Under the pieces are notes generated by a model. That model was not told the origin of the DNA and did not search any database. It saw only the letters and a program-made list of their open reading frames with translations. The position numbers and the translations under genes are program-made. Below, in pieces: positions 1 through 8,145 of a stretch of DNA of 38,778 nt (position 1 is its first letter; each line of letters begins with the position of its first letter). The DNA comes from Actinomyces sp. Marseille-P3109 (GTDB taxonomy: Bacteria; Actinomycetota; Actinomycetes; Actinomycetales; Actinomycetaceae). The stretch spans positions 1 through 38,778 of the forward strand of contig NZ_OOHN01000007.1 of NCBI RefSeq assembly GCF_900323545.1, given 5' to 3'.

Positions 1-31
1 GTGTCAAGCCCCGGGTTTTGTGGAGGCTGGT

Positions 32-933
32 TTATCTGGTTGTGGTGGTGGCTGGTTGTGGTTGTTCCTGGCGGTGGGTGTCGGGGGCCCCGGCGGCTTC
101 GTGCTCGGCGGGGGTGCGCATGCCGATGGCGGAATGGGGCCGGGTGGTGCCCGTACCAGTGGACCCACTCGGCGGTGGCGACCTCGACGGCGTCGATGTC
201 CTCCCAGGGTCCCTGGTTACGGATGAGCTCGGCCTTGTACAGCGAGTTGAGCGCCTCAGCCAGAGCGTTGTCATAGGAGTCCCCCTTGGAGCCTACAGAG
301 GCGACCGCATCGGCCTCGGCCAGGGCTGCCCCGTAGCGGATGGCTCGGTACTGCACGCCGCGGTCGGAGTGGTGCACCAGGCCGGTCAGGTCAGCACCGG
401 TTCGTTTTCGTTGCCAAATGGTCATCTGAAGGGCGTCCAGGGCCAGGTCGGTGTACAGGCCGGTGGTGGTCTGCCAGCCGATGATCCGCCGCGAGAACAC
501 GTCAGTCACGAAAGCCACATAGACCCACCCCGAGAAGGTACGCACATAGGAGGTGGCACCTCCCGCTTGCGGGGGAATGTCGGCGACCCACAGCTCGTTC
601 GGCCTGAAAGCGCTGAAATGCCTCTTGACGAGGTCGACCGGGCACTGCTCCCGCTGCGCGCTGCGCGTGGTGCGCGGGGACTTGGCGCGTCTGACACCGT
701 GCAGGCCCAGGTCGGCCATCAGCCGCTCGACGGTGCACCGGGCCACGTGACCGGCACCATGACGCTCGGCGACCTCAGGGCGATTGAGCATCACGTGCAT
801 CTTGCGGGCCCCAGCACCGAGTAGCTGGTTCTTGTGGACCCTGGATATCTCCGCCTTGAGAGTCTCGTCGCGCAACGACCTGGCTGATGGAGGACGGCTA
901 TGGCGGGCGTAGTAGGCACTCGGGGCGATCTTG
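32..933 (-). pseudogene. IS3 orfB transposase, C-terminal part (frameshifted)
   Basis: Read on the minus strand from 933, the frame is open and gives the IS3/IS150-type integrase core. An HTH_21-like segment (AYYARHSRPPSARSLRDE) comes first. The first catalytic Asp follows in ELWVADIP, the second in LVHHSDRGVQY, and the Glu lies in NALAEALNSLYKAEL. Near 150-152 one extra base shifts the frame: VHWYG should continue TTRPHSAIGMRTPAE, which is found in the neighbouring frame and ends at the TAA at 32-34. Unshifted, the frame runs open off the window. The 5' part of the gene lies at 2655-2741, beyond the inserted IS1634-type element. This is a transposase remnant, doubly disrupted. Confidence 0.85.
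929..933. repeat. Target-site duplication TCTTG, left copy
   Basis: This five-base direct repeat adjoins the left end of the IS1634-type element. The same five bases follow its right end at 2655-2659. Confidence 0.88.
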
Positions 934-2654
934 CCTGACTCGTGATACTTTGGTGGGGTCTGGGTTTTGAGGCGGGTTTTTCGTTGGTATTCCGTGGTGT
1001 TGGGGGTGTGCTGGCACACTAAGGGGCCGGTAGGGTGGGGGTGGTGAGCCCGTTTCTGCGTAAGGTCAAGACAGCCTCAGGGGCGACGGCGGTGCAGATC
1101 GCGGTCAAGGAAGGGCGCCGGGACAAGGTGATCGAGCACCTGGGATCGGCCCACACTGAGGCCGAGCTGGCTGCTCTGATGGAGATCGGCCGGCACCGCA
1201 TTGCCCCGGACCAGCTGACCCTGGACCTGACTCCCACGCCACCAGCGGTTTCGGGACTCCTCACGGCCTCAGCCCCGGTCGGCACTGACGCGGTGGTGGC
1301 CTCCAAGCACTCCAGGTTGTTGTGGTAGGTCCTGCACGGGGTCTACACCCGTCTGGGGCTGAGGAACGCCACTGGGGGTGATCGGGCCTTTGAGCAGATG
1401 GTTCTGGCGCGTCTGATCGAGCCGACATCCAAGGCCCAGGTCCCCCGCGTCCTGGGTGATCTGGGACTAGAGGCGGTCAGCACCAGGACCTTGTTCCGCT
1501 CCCTGGGACGCTGCGGGCAGCGGGGCTACCGCGAGAGCCTGTCTGGGGCCCTGTTCGAGCACGTCACCGCCACCAGGGCCTGGCCCTGTGCCTGTATGAC
1601 GTGACCACCTTGTACTTCGAGGCCGAGCGTGAGGACGACCTGCGCAAGGTCGGTTACTCCAAGGACAGGCGGGTCGACCCCCAGATCATCGTGGGCCTGC
1701 TGGTCGACCGTCATGGTTTCCCTCTCCAGGTCGGCTGCTGGGAGGGCAACAAGGCTGAGACCGCCACGATCATCCCCATCGCGGAGGCCTTCCAGGCCGC
1801 CCACGGCATCGAGGACCTCATCATCGTCGCTGACGCCGGCATGCTCTCAGCCGCCAACCTGACGGCCCTGGACGACGCGAGGCTGCGGTTCATCGTCGGC
1901 GCCCGCACCACCCGGGCCCCAGGCGACCTGGAGGCCCACTTCCACTGGCACGGGGACGCCTTCACTGACGGGCAGGTCATTGACACCATCACCCCCAGGA
2001 GGGGCTCGCAGAGCGAGCGGGACAAGAGCCGCAAGGCCGAGCCGGTGTGGGACCCGCACACCCATCCAGGCTCATGGAGAGCGGTATGGGTCTACTCCAA
2101 GAAGCGAGCGGCCCGGGACAACCAGACCCTCACAGCTCAGGCCAACCGCGCCCGGGCTGTCATCGCCGGCGAGAAGCGCCCTAAGGGCAGGCGTTTTGTC
2201 ACCGTCCATCAAGGCGATCAGGTCCTTGATGAGGCCTCCATCGCCAGAGCCCGGTCCCTGGTGGGCCTCAAGGGCTACGTCACCAACATCCCGTCCCGCC
2301 TGATGGGCGCCGGCGAGGTCGTCTCCTCCTACCACGAGCTGTGGCACGTCGAGCAGTCCTTCGCCGATGAGCAAGCACGACCTGCGAGCCCGACCGGTCT
2401 TCCACCACACCCATGACGCCATCGAGGCCCACCTGACCGTGGTCATGGCCGCCCTGGCCGTCGCCCGCTACCTCCAGGACACCACCGGTATCAGCATCGC
2501 CAGGATCGTGCGCGAGCTACGCGGCCTGCAGGAGGTCACCATCAACCTCAACGGCCACCACCTCGCAGCCGCACCACGTCTGACCGACACCGCCAACGAC
2601 ATCCTCACCGCCCTGAGCACCCCACCCCCGGCACACTAACCGTCATGAGTCAGG
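934..2654 (+). mobile_element. IS1634-family insertion sequence inside the IS3 element
   Basis: A 1721-bp element with terminal inverted repeats CCTGACTCGTGA (934-945) and, on the other strand, CCTGACTCATGA (2654-2643), differing at one base. It is flanked by the direct repeat TCTTG at 929-933 and 2655-2659. Removing the element and one TCTTG restores an uninterrupted IS3 orfB frame (...TSAGVK-IAPSAYY...), which confirms both ends. It contains a single broken transposase gene. Confidence 0.92.
1035..2639 (+). pseudogene. IS1634-family transposase, broken
   Basis: Conceptual joining of three reading frames gives a full-length DDE transposase. It includes YDVTTLYFEAE, GYSKDRRVDPQIIVGL, VGCWEGNKAETATI, IVADAGMLSAANL and a C-terminal VEQSF-RMSKHDLRARPVFHH region, all typical of the IS1634 group. 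There are three lesions. An in-frame TAG lies at 1326-1328. A frameshift lies near 1572-1580, just before LALCLYDVTT. A second frameshift lies near 2360-2368, between VEQSF and RMSKHD. The largest intact piece is 1601-2416. The gene cannot encode a working transposase unless some lesions are sequencing errors. Confidence 0.88.
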
Positions 2655-2659
2655 TCTTG
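2655..2659. repeat. Target-site duplication TCTTG, right copy
   Basis: This is the partner of 929-933. The last base of the window (38778) corresponds to the outer edge of this repeat in the second IS3 copy. Confidence 0.88.
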
Positions 2660-2741
2660 ACTCCGGCACTGGTCAGCACCTTGCAGATCGGCTCGACCCC
2701 GAGGTCCTGCCGGTTGTCGTCGATGAAGGAGTCGATGACCT
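2655..2741 (-). pseudogene. IS3 orfB transposase, N-terminal part
   Basis: On the minus strand this codes for VEVIDSFIDDNRQ followed by DLGVEPICKVLTSAGVK, the start of the IS3 orfB product. It lies in the -1 frame relative to orfA, the usual arrangement for programmed frameshifting in IS3 elements. It is cut at 2655 by the IS1634-type insertion and continues at 928 on the far side. Confidence 0.8.
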
Positions 2742-3054
2742 CTACCGGCGGTCGAGCTCCGCCTGGGCGAAATACGCACTCGCCTTGCGCAGGATCTCAT
2801 TGGCCCAACGCAGCTCTCGGACCTCCTTCTCCAGCTCCTTGATCCGGGCCGCCTCATCGGTGGTGGTTCCCGGCCTTAGACCACCATCGACCTGGGCCTT
2901 CTTGACCCAGGAGCGCAGAGCCTCGGGATGGACACCCAGCTCCTCGGCGATCCTGCGGATCGCGTCCTTGGCCCGCGCCGGATCCGCCAGCGCCTCCAAG
3001 GCCCGTCCTCGTGGCCCGCTCCCGCAGCTCATCGGGGTACTTCTTCTGTCCCAT
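2742..3054 (-). pseudogene. IS3 orfA (HTH protein), frameshifted
   Basis: The start region encodes MGQKKYPDELRERATR. The rest of the typical IS3 orfA protein continues in a different frame: RALEALADPARAKDAIRR, a helix-turn-helix around EELGVHPEALRSWVKKAQ, and the leucine-zipper-like ARIKELEKEVRELRWANEIL. The shift lies near 3006, where one base is extra (or two are missing). The second IS3 copy at 38379-38691 has the same lesion at the same place. Confidence 0.85.
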
Positions 3055-3106
3055 GACAGTGATCCTTCCGTGTCATCACTGCCTCCATCAAACCCGGAGC
3101 GATTCA

Positions 3107-3198
3107 CCCAGGACCTGGCGCGCCCTGCACACCGGCTACAGAAGACCACTGGATACCTTCCCGACAAACATCACAGCAATCCTCGGAATCATATTCAC
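3107..3198. other. Junction between IS3 left end and the cluster
   Basis: This holds 92 bp with no convincing gene, hairpin terminator or promoter. The trinucleotide CCC follows the IS end and could be half of a target duplication; the other half would be outside the window. Confidence 0.5.
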
Positions 3199-4044
3199 CT
3201 ACACCCCACAAATAAGCTTCATGACCTCTACCCGATAAGGATCTACCAAGTCAAAATGGTTCCCCTCAACAATTAAGAAGCAACAATGATTATTTGGCGC
3301 CGTGTCAGAATAGAGTGCGGAGCGCTGTGTCATCCTTAAAAGACTTTCGCTGTACTCATAAGGAACTGTGCAATCGTATCGTCCATGCACCAAAAAGGTC
3401 CTCGCTGCAACACGCCGCCCAGAGCAAACCAATTGTGCCGGGTCGATCTTCGCATACATAAGCGGCCGTTCTTGCGGTTCTCCACCAATCCAAGCTTGGA
3501 TTGCCCCACACCCTAATAAATCCGTTGCCGCGCGAACCGCGTCGCTCACCGCCGCCAATGCGACAACTTCAACCGGGGGCAGGCTATCAAAAGTTGGAGA
3601 GAGAGTACGAAGCAGGGCTAGCATACCACCGGCGGAGTGCCCAATAACTCGCGATGGTCCCAGCCCAATGGATCGTAGATGCAATTCTAGGCATCGGAGG
3701 TCCTCAACGGAAACAAGTGGACAACTTGGTATTCGCCGATACTCGGCTAACACTACCCGCCAGCCGTGCCTTGATAACGCGCATGCTAGTGGGCGTAGGT
3801 GGGTTCGGTCGATGCGAGGTCGGAAGAAACCTCCATGCAAGAGTAAAACTATTGGATGGCCAGGGTCGCCAATCACCTCATATATCTGGTCTGGATGAGG
3901 GCCATAGTGTGCAGGCGGGCTCAGTGAGCCGATAGCGGACCCGCTTGAAAGCAGACGGTCCAGCGTTATCCTTTCGCGCTTGGCGGCTGTATGATTGGGC
4001 CACTGGTTTGTATCTGATGCCACGTGCACCTCGCTTGCGTGCAA
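3199..4044 (-). CDS. Alpha/beta hydrolase, kynurenine-formamidase-like
   Basis: A protein of about 281 aa with an alpha/beta-hydrolase core. The oxyanion motif HGGFF is at about residue 90. The nucleophile elbow is GHSAGG, with the Ser near 160. An acid is likely in YDCTVP and the catalytic His is in EGNHFDLVDP. HGG with GHSAGG and HFDxVDP resembles arylformamidases and related esterases. In a cluster that appears to make a Trp-derived aryl acid, deformylation of an N-formylkynurenine-type intermediate is a reasonable role, but ester or thioester hydrolysis is equally possible on sequence alone. The start is unsure: the listed TTG has no clear ribosome-binding site and there is no upstream ATG, so the true N-terminus may lie further in. 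The gene lies between the IS3 end and a 278-bp gap and seems monocistronic. Confidence 0.72.
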   Translation of the reverse strand: MHASEVHVASDTNQWPNHTAAKRERITLDRLLSSGSAIGSLSPPAHYGPHPDQIYEVIGDPGHPIVLLLHGGFFRPRIDRTHLRPLACALSRHGWRVVLAEYRRIPSCPLVSVEDLRCLELHLRSIGLGPSRVIGHSAGGMLALLRTLSPTFDSLPPVEVVALAAVSDAVRAATDLLGCGAIQAWIGGEPQERPLMYAKIDPAQLVCSGRRVAARTFLVHGRYDCTVPYEYSESLLRMTQRSALYSDTAPNNHCCFLIVEGNHFDLVDPYRVEVMKLICGV

Positions 4045-4322
4045 GTAGAACGAATGAATGCATTCACCGAATGGAGGACTTCTTGATCAGCTCGCGGTTT
4101 CGCCTATGCTATGTTTCATGTATGCCGACCAACCCTGTGGTAGGTAGGTAAATTAACTTCTGTGTCCTCATCCCAGGCCCCACGCCAGCACCGACGGCGC
4201 AATCAGCCTGCACAACAAGACCAAGACCTGCCGTACAAAGGGTCACGCGTGATGCTGATCCTGATGATCCCTTCATTGTGACACACCTGTAGAACATGCG
4301 TGAAACGAACCAGTGGAGCCAG
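4045..4322. promoter_or_regulatory. 278-bp gap upstream of the hydrolase, with a 12-bp perfect palindrome
   Basis: No gene was recognised. A perfect palindrome TGAATGCATTCA lies at 4055-4066, just upstream of the hydrolase start on the minus strand, where an operator could sit. No clear -35/-10 pair and no T-tailed hairpin after the propeller gene were seen. The regulatory role is a guess from position. Confidence 0.3.
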
Positions 4323-5366
4323 TCAGACGATTGGCCATGCCGCAGCACGAGAGGCAGGTGCTCCATCCTCGTTCGTTTCGACAACGTACCCTACGACATC
4401 GCCTCGGTCGTTGATGCCATACCCGTACGATCCAGCTCCCATATGTTCGAGCCGTGTTGAATTACCATTGATATCCCAGAGGGCTGCCGAGAACGGGAAA
4501 CCGGTCGCGTAGGGCAGCAACTCGATACCGACAACGAGGCCAGCATCGTTAACTCTCAGGGCCGCCTGCCCTGGAAATGATCCTGGCTCGGCAGACGGGC
4601 TATTCCAGAACACTGCTGTCGGAGGCCTTCCAGGTTCGACCATCCGCCATCCCACGGCGACCATGTCGGCGGTGGCACAAGCATTAACGAACGCGTCATC
4701 CGCTCGGAGCAGCGTGGACTCAAGCGTCCCAGGCTTCCAGACAGCTGGAGTGTGTCGCCAATTGAACTCCCCTTCTATAGTGACGAAGCCCCCCGCCACG
4801 CGTCCGCTTGCGTCGATAGTATGCCCGAGGGCGATCAGATGGTCTGCTGCATCTTCGGGAACCGGAAGCGGGGTATAGCTCCCCTCCGTGAGGTCGTAGA
4901 CAAAGGTACCGACTGGCAGTCCGCGAGGCAAATCCCCTGAACTCGGCACTGCCCCTGTCACAAGAACAAGGCCATCCTCATTGACATCGATAGCCTGGCC
5001 CATTTTAGCTCCGGGCGGCAGCGCCAGCACCTGCAAACCTCCGTCGCGTGTCCAGACGAAAGGCAGTACCTCCTCGCCGACGACACCCGGCGGCTGCAGC
5101 GCCTCCTTAATGCCAATGCCGACGGTGCCGACGACAACTTCAGCATTGCTGACTGCTTCAGCGACAGCTGCCACAGCGTCGGGTACCAAGTCGATGAGGT
5201 CGTCGCCTCCAGGCTCCCAAAAAACGGCGCGGCTCCTGCCAGCTAGAACAGAGACTCCAACGGCTGCCCCGGAGTCATTGATCGCGAACGCCTGGCTGCA
5301 CGACGAGCCGTCGCCACCGTCATCGAGCAGCCGGAATGCGCGCGTAGTCGAGTAGTGGTTATTCAT
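4323..5366 (-). CDS. HAF-type repeat protein, predicted seven-bladed beta-propeller
   Basis: 347 aa, composed almost wholly of seven degenerate repeats of about 45-50 residues. Each has a core like AxxINDxGxVVG followed by a strand ending in AVFW or similar. Examples are AFAINDSGAAVGVS...AVFW, AIDVNEDGLVLVTG...FVYD, TIDASGRVAGG...AVWK, ALRVNDAGLVVGI...AALW and GYGINDRGDVVGYV...AAAW. This is the pattern of the HAF extracellular-repeat family, and seven copies suggest a closed propeller. There is no signal peptide or membrane segment, so it is probably cytoplasmic, unlike most family members. Its ATG overlaps the stop of the interrupted A-domain gene (ATGA, 5366-5363), so the two are translationally coupled. 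The function is unknown; a scaffold or protein-protein interaction role is possible. I do not recall this family as part of known bis-intercalator clusters. Confidence 0.82.
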   Translation of the reverse strand: MNNHYSTTRAFRLLDDGGDGSSCSQAFAINDSGAAVGVSVLAGRSRAVFWEPGGDDLIDLVPDAVAAVAEAVSNAEVVVGTVGIGIKEALQPPGVVGEEVLPFVWTRDGGLQVLALPPGAKMGQAIDVNEDGLVLVTGAVPSSGDLPRGLPVGTFVYDLTEGSYTPLPVPEDAADHLIALGHTIDASGRVAGGFVTIEGEFNWRHTPAVWKPGTLESTLLRADDAFVNACATADMVAVGWRMVEPGRPPTAVFWNSPSAEPGSFPGQAALRVNDAGLVVGIELLPYATGFPFSAALWDINGNSTRLEHMGAGSYGYGINDRGDVVGYVVETNEDGAPASRAAAWPIV

Positions 5367-7750
5367 CCTCGTGTCCTCAAGGTCTGGTCGGTCTTCGTAC
5401 GGAATGGTCGGTTCGGTAAGATGTCCTGAAGTAGTTGCTCCCTGTTAGTCTTTCCTGCGCGAGTCAAGGGAATTGACTCAACCTGAACAATCCGTTCAGG
5501 GATCATGTATGTGGGCAGTACGCGGCGCAACTCCTCTTTGACGTGTTGCGGCGTAGCTTTCGGGGTCGCAGGCACGTAAACGCCGACGAGGCTAGGGCCG
5601 GTTTTTGTCCCCACCGTGACTACAGTGCCGTCGATCACAGACTCACAGCGCACCAACGCTCTCCGGACTTCCCCCAGTTCGATGCGGTAACCACGCACCT
5701 TCACTTGATCGTCCAATCGGCCCCGAAACTGCAACTCTCCTGCTTGTAGCCAGCAAGCACGGTCTCCAGTCCGGTACATTCGCTGACCGGGTACAGCCGC
5801 CCACGGGTCAGCGAGGAACGCGGAAGCCGTCAGCCCCGGACGTTCAACGTACCCAAGAGCGACACATTCCCCCGCGATGTAGAGATCTCCCTCAACATCG
5901 ACTGCGCACGACCGCAGCTTTTCGTCGAGGACGTAGTAGCGTACATTGGTAATCGGCCGCCCGTACGGGATGCTTGGCCACAACGGATCAATGTCTGCGG
6001 CGATATGGACGTTAGACCAGACTGTGCATTCGGTGGCCCCACCCATCGCGACGACCGTGCAACTGTCACCAAACCTCTCTCGCGCGCGATTTGGCATGTC
6101 AACAGGAATCCAGTCTCCGCTCAGCATTACGACGCGCAGGGTGCCTAGTAATGTGTCGCCGCGGTTGCGCCCCATAGAAAGAATCATCCCGAAAACTCCG
6201 GGGGTACTGTCCCAAATGGTGATGCCCTCGTCATGGATTATGTCGAGCAGGAGGTCAGGCTCGGTCACCTCGGCCTCTGAGGCCAGTCGGATACTCGCCC
6301 CAGCCGCGAGGATCCCAAATATGTCGTAGACAGAGAGATCGAAGCAGAAAGAGGTCGTATGCAGAATCGTGTCAGTGGGTCCGATGCCGAAGCGTGGATT
6401 GAGCCAGTCCACGAGGTTAGTGAGCGATCGATGAGATACTAGGACACCTTTGGGCCCCCCTGTCGAGCCGGAGGTAAAGATTGTGTAGCAGGGATCCTCA
6501 GCGATGGGAACAACGCCAGGAGAGCGACCCAGAAGCCGACGCTCGTCTACCACCGCACCGGTATGAACAAGGCCACGTATACGCCTGTAGGCCTCTGTCC
6601 GCCCGGGCGCATACCGGACGACGGCGTCATAGCGCTGAGCCAAAGACTCACCAACGCTTCCTGGCTCACGCATGCGAATCTCTACGGACGACACCCCAGG
6701 AACGAGCGCGGATAGTTGACGCAGCATAGCTTTCGGGACACCGAGTTGCCCCGGACCGGCATCCTCCACGTCCGGCAGGTCCGCAAGGACGAGGACACCG
6801 TCAGGCGCGAGGCGCTCTCTCACGGCAGCGACAACCTCAAGAAGATAGTCCAAACCAGGAAAGAACTGGGCCGTGCTTGCTAGGAGACAGAGATCGTATT
6901 CCTTGTCAAGGGCAACAGCAATCTCATGAGCGAAGCACTGCTGGGCATCGATTCCGGAACCGAGCGCAACGCAGCGTTCAACCGAGACACTTGAGGGGTC
7001 CGTGGCGGTGTAGCAAGACGCAGTCGGAGCAAGAACCTCCGCGAGCGTCCCCGCACCGGCACCGATCTCCAAGATTCTAGGCTCGCGGGTCGGCTCAACA
7101 TCATGAACGAGCCTGCAGACATGATTCCGATACTTCTCGAGGTCTAGCGATCCGTCTGTCCCATCCGTCGAGCGCAGGTTGAAACCGGCAGCGCGGGCCG
7201 GATCCTCCTCCGCGAGCATCTCGTCAAAGAACCTTGAGAGGCGTTCGCCGTGGAAACTGTCGCGCCAAGCATCAGGCACCGTGATGTCTGGACAGATTAT
7301 GTGCGATACCGTATCACTCGACCACGATACCGCTTGAGCCAGAGGCAGTGTGCTTCGGTCGGTGATGAGTACCTCGATCTTCCGCACCTCAAGGAGATCG
7401 ACAAGACGTCGGACGGGCCATGTCGGGTCTAGCGGCACGTAAGCCGCTGCCGATCGGACCACCCCGATGATTGACGTGATCGTGGAAGCGCTGCGCGATC
7501 CAAGGATTGCAATGGAAGCCCCGCGTCCAGTTCCGAGATCAGCGAGAAGCGCGGCCAGCGCAACACTGTCCTCAACAAGGGAAGCGAAGGTCACACTCTC
7601 GCCAGTTCCGTTCCGGATCGCCAAGGCGTCCGGGTTTCTCTCCGCGACCCTGTCGATCATGGTTAGCACTGTCTTATTGCTCAGGGGGGCGGTAGTGGCG
7701 TTCCAATTGGGAACTGGCGCCGATTCCCCAAGGCTGGACCGGCTAGACAT
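5363..7750 (-). CDS. Stand-alone adenylation domain interrupted by a methyltransferase (TioN-like)
   Basis: 795 aa, A-MT-A with no carrier or condensation domain. The N-terminal A part (to about residue 145) contains core a2 (AAAYVPLDPTWP). A SAM-dependent methyltransferase of about 245 residues follows, with motif I ILEIGAGAGT near residue 222. The A domain then resumes at a3 (FTSGSTGGPKG, about 423), with YRTGDR and the terminal Lys motif (TRAGKTNREQL). Insertion between a2 and a3 is the position recalled for side-chain methylating TioN, which S-methylates Cys in thiocoraline biosynthesis; a8-a9 insertions usually N-methylate. By hand, the specificity residues read D-L-Y-D-M-S-M-V-W-K, closest to Cys-type codes. 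It probably makes S-methyl-Cys and loads it in trans onto module 4 of the 3054-aa NRPS, whose own A domain is dead. It overlaps the upstream PCP gene and the downstream propeller gene. Confidence 0.9.
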   Translation of the reverse strand: MSSRSSLGESAPVPNWNATTAPLSNKTVLTMIDRVAERNPDALAIRNGTGESVTFASLVEDSVALAALLADLGTGRGASIAILGSRSASTITSIIGVVRSAAAYVPLDPTWPVRRLVDLLEVRKIEVLITDRSTLPLAQAVSWSSDTVSHIICPDITVPDAWRDSFHGERLSRFFDEMLAEEDPARAAGFNLRSTDGTDGSLDLEKYRNHVCRLVHDVEPTREPRILEIGAGAGTLAEVLAPTASCYTATDPSSVSVERCVALGSGIDAQQCFAHEIAVALDKEYDLCLLASTAQFFPGLDYLLEVVAAVRERLAPDGVLVLADLPDVEDAGPGQLGVPKAMLRQLSALVPGVSSVEIRMREPGSVGESLAQRYDAVVRYAPGRTEAYRRIRGLVHTGAVVDERRLLGRSPGVVPIAEDPCYTIFTSGSTGGPKGVLVSHRSLTNLVDWLNPRFGIGPTDTILHTTSFCFDLSVYDIFGILAAGASIRLASEAEVTEPDLLLDIIHDEGITIWDSTPGVFGMILSMGRNRGDTLLGTLRVVMLSGDWIPVDMPNRARERFGDSCTVVAMGGATECTVWSNVHIAADIDPLWPSIPYGRPITNVRYYVLDEKLRSCAVDVEGDLYIAGECVALGYVERPGLTASAFLADPWAAVPGQRMYRTGDRACWLQAGELQFRGRLDDQVKVRGYRIELGEVRRALVRCESVIDGTVVTVGTKTGPSLVGVYVPATPKATPQHVKEELRRVLPTYMIPERIVQVESIPLTRAGKTNREQLLQDILPNRPFRTKTDQTLRTRG
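6566..7303 (-). other. Methyltransferase insert between A-domain cores a2 and a3
   Basis: The insert covers about residues 150-395 of the A-MT-A protein. SAM motif I is ILEIGAGAGT. A later segment (STAQFFPGLDYLLEVV) matches the NSVVQYFPHADYL segment of the NRPS N-methyltransferases in this window, so the three are one family. The boundaries are approximate. Confidence 0.8.
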
Positions 7751-8021
7751 TTCGCTGACCTACGGAGATAGACGCCTGGAGGTGCCTGCTTAACCCATTC
7801 ACAGTGGGATGATCAAAGAAATCCATAAGCGGAATTCGAAGTCCAAGACGCGCTCCCACCCCTGCCAAGATGTCAGCGATGAGTAATGAGTGGCCACCAA
7901 TGTCGAAGAAGTTATCGTCATCATCAAAGTCGTCAAACAGCAAGGCATCCTCCCAACAGTCCCGGACTGTAGATTGCACGACGGCATTGGTCAGGGCTGC
8001 ACCAGGGGCTTCCGAGTCCAC
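7743..8021 (-). CDS. Free-standing peptidyl carrier protein
   Basis: 92 aa, one PCP domain. The phosphopantetheine site is DNFFDIGGHSLL, with the Ser near residue 44. The start is GTG, preceded by an excellent site GGAGG six bases upstream. It overlaps the start of the A-MT-A gene by 8 bp, so the two are made together. It may carry the aryl starter, as recalled for the single PCP TioO, or receive Cys from the coupled A-MT-A protein. The sequence does not decide between these. Confidence 0.9.
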   Translation of the reverse strand: MDSEAPGAALTNAVVQSTVRDCWEDALLFDDFDDDDNFFDIGGHSLLIADILAGVGARLGLRIPLMDFFDHPTVNGLSRHLQASISVGQRNV

Positions 8022-8145
8022 AAGTCACCTCCAGATAGTCGAGACTTGGCCAGTCTGCCAGCATCTATCCGGCATCGCTATCGAAATCTTTCACACATCA
8101 GTCATTGGAGATCCCAACGAAACTATACCGTGACATGGTAGGGTC
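8022..8145. promoter_or_regulatory. Divergent promoter region between the PCP operon and the thioesterase
   Basis: 124 bp between oppositely oriented starts. A 15-bp near-palindrome, TACCGTGACATGGTA (8126-8140, one mismatched pair), lies just before the thioesterase ATG and could bind a regulator or overlap its promoter. The strong PCP ribosome-binding site sits at the other edge. No regulator gene is in the window. Confidence 0.4.

Larger units (their letters stand above)
2..3106 (-). mobile_element. IS3-family element, complete by its ends but split by another IS
   Basis: The element reads right to left. Its outer ends are imperfect inverted repeats. The end at 3106, read leftward, begins TGAATCGCTCCGGGTTTG. 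The end at 2, read rightward, begins TGTCAAGCCCCGGGTTTT. Both continue into TGGAGGC and start with TG, as IS3 ends do. Inside are orfA (3054-2742) and orfB, which carries the IS3-type DDE integrase core. An IS1634-family element (934-2654) sits inside orfB. Without it the IS3 element would be about 1.4 kb. Both reading frames carry frameshifts, so this copy is probably dead. A target duplication cannot be checked because only one base lies outside the left end. Confidence 0.85.
2655..3106. repeat. 452-bp inverted duplicate, left copy (matches 38327-38778)
   Basis: The reverse complement of this stretch has the same length as 38327-38778. The two orfA-region translations agree residue for residue in two frames. 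It is the left-end half of the IS3 element. The duplicates face away from each other across the NRPS cluster. Confidence 0.93.

Noticed and set aside
18..824. Long plus-strand open frame at the window start
   Set aside because: It is the shadow of the minus-strand IS3 orfB, whose DDE motifs are clear.
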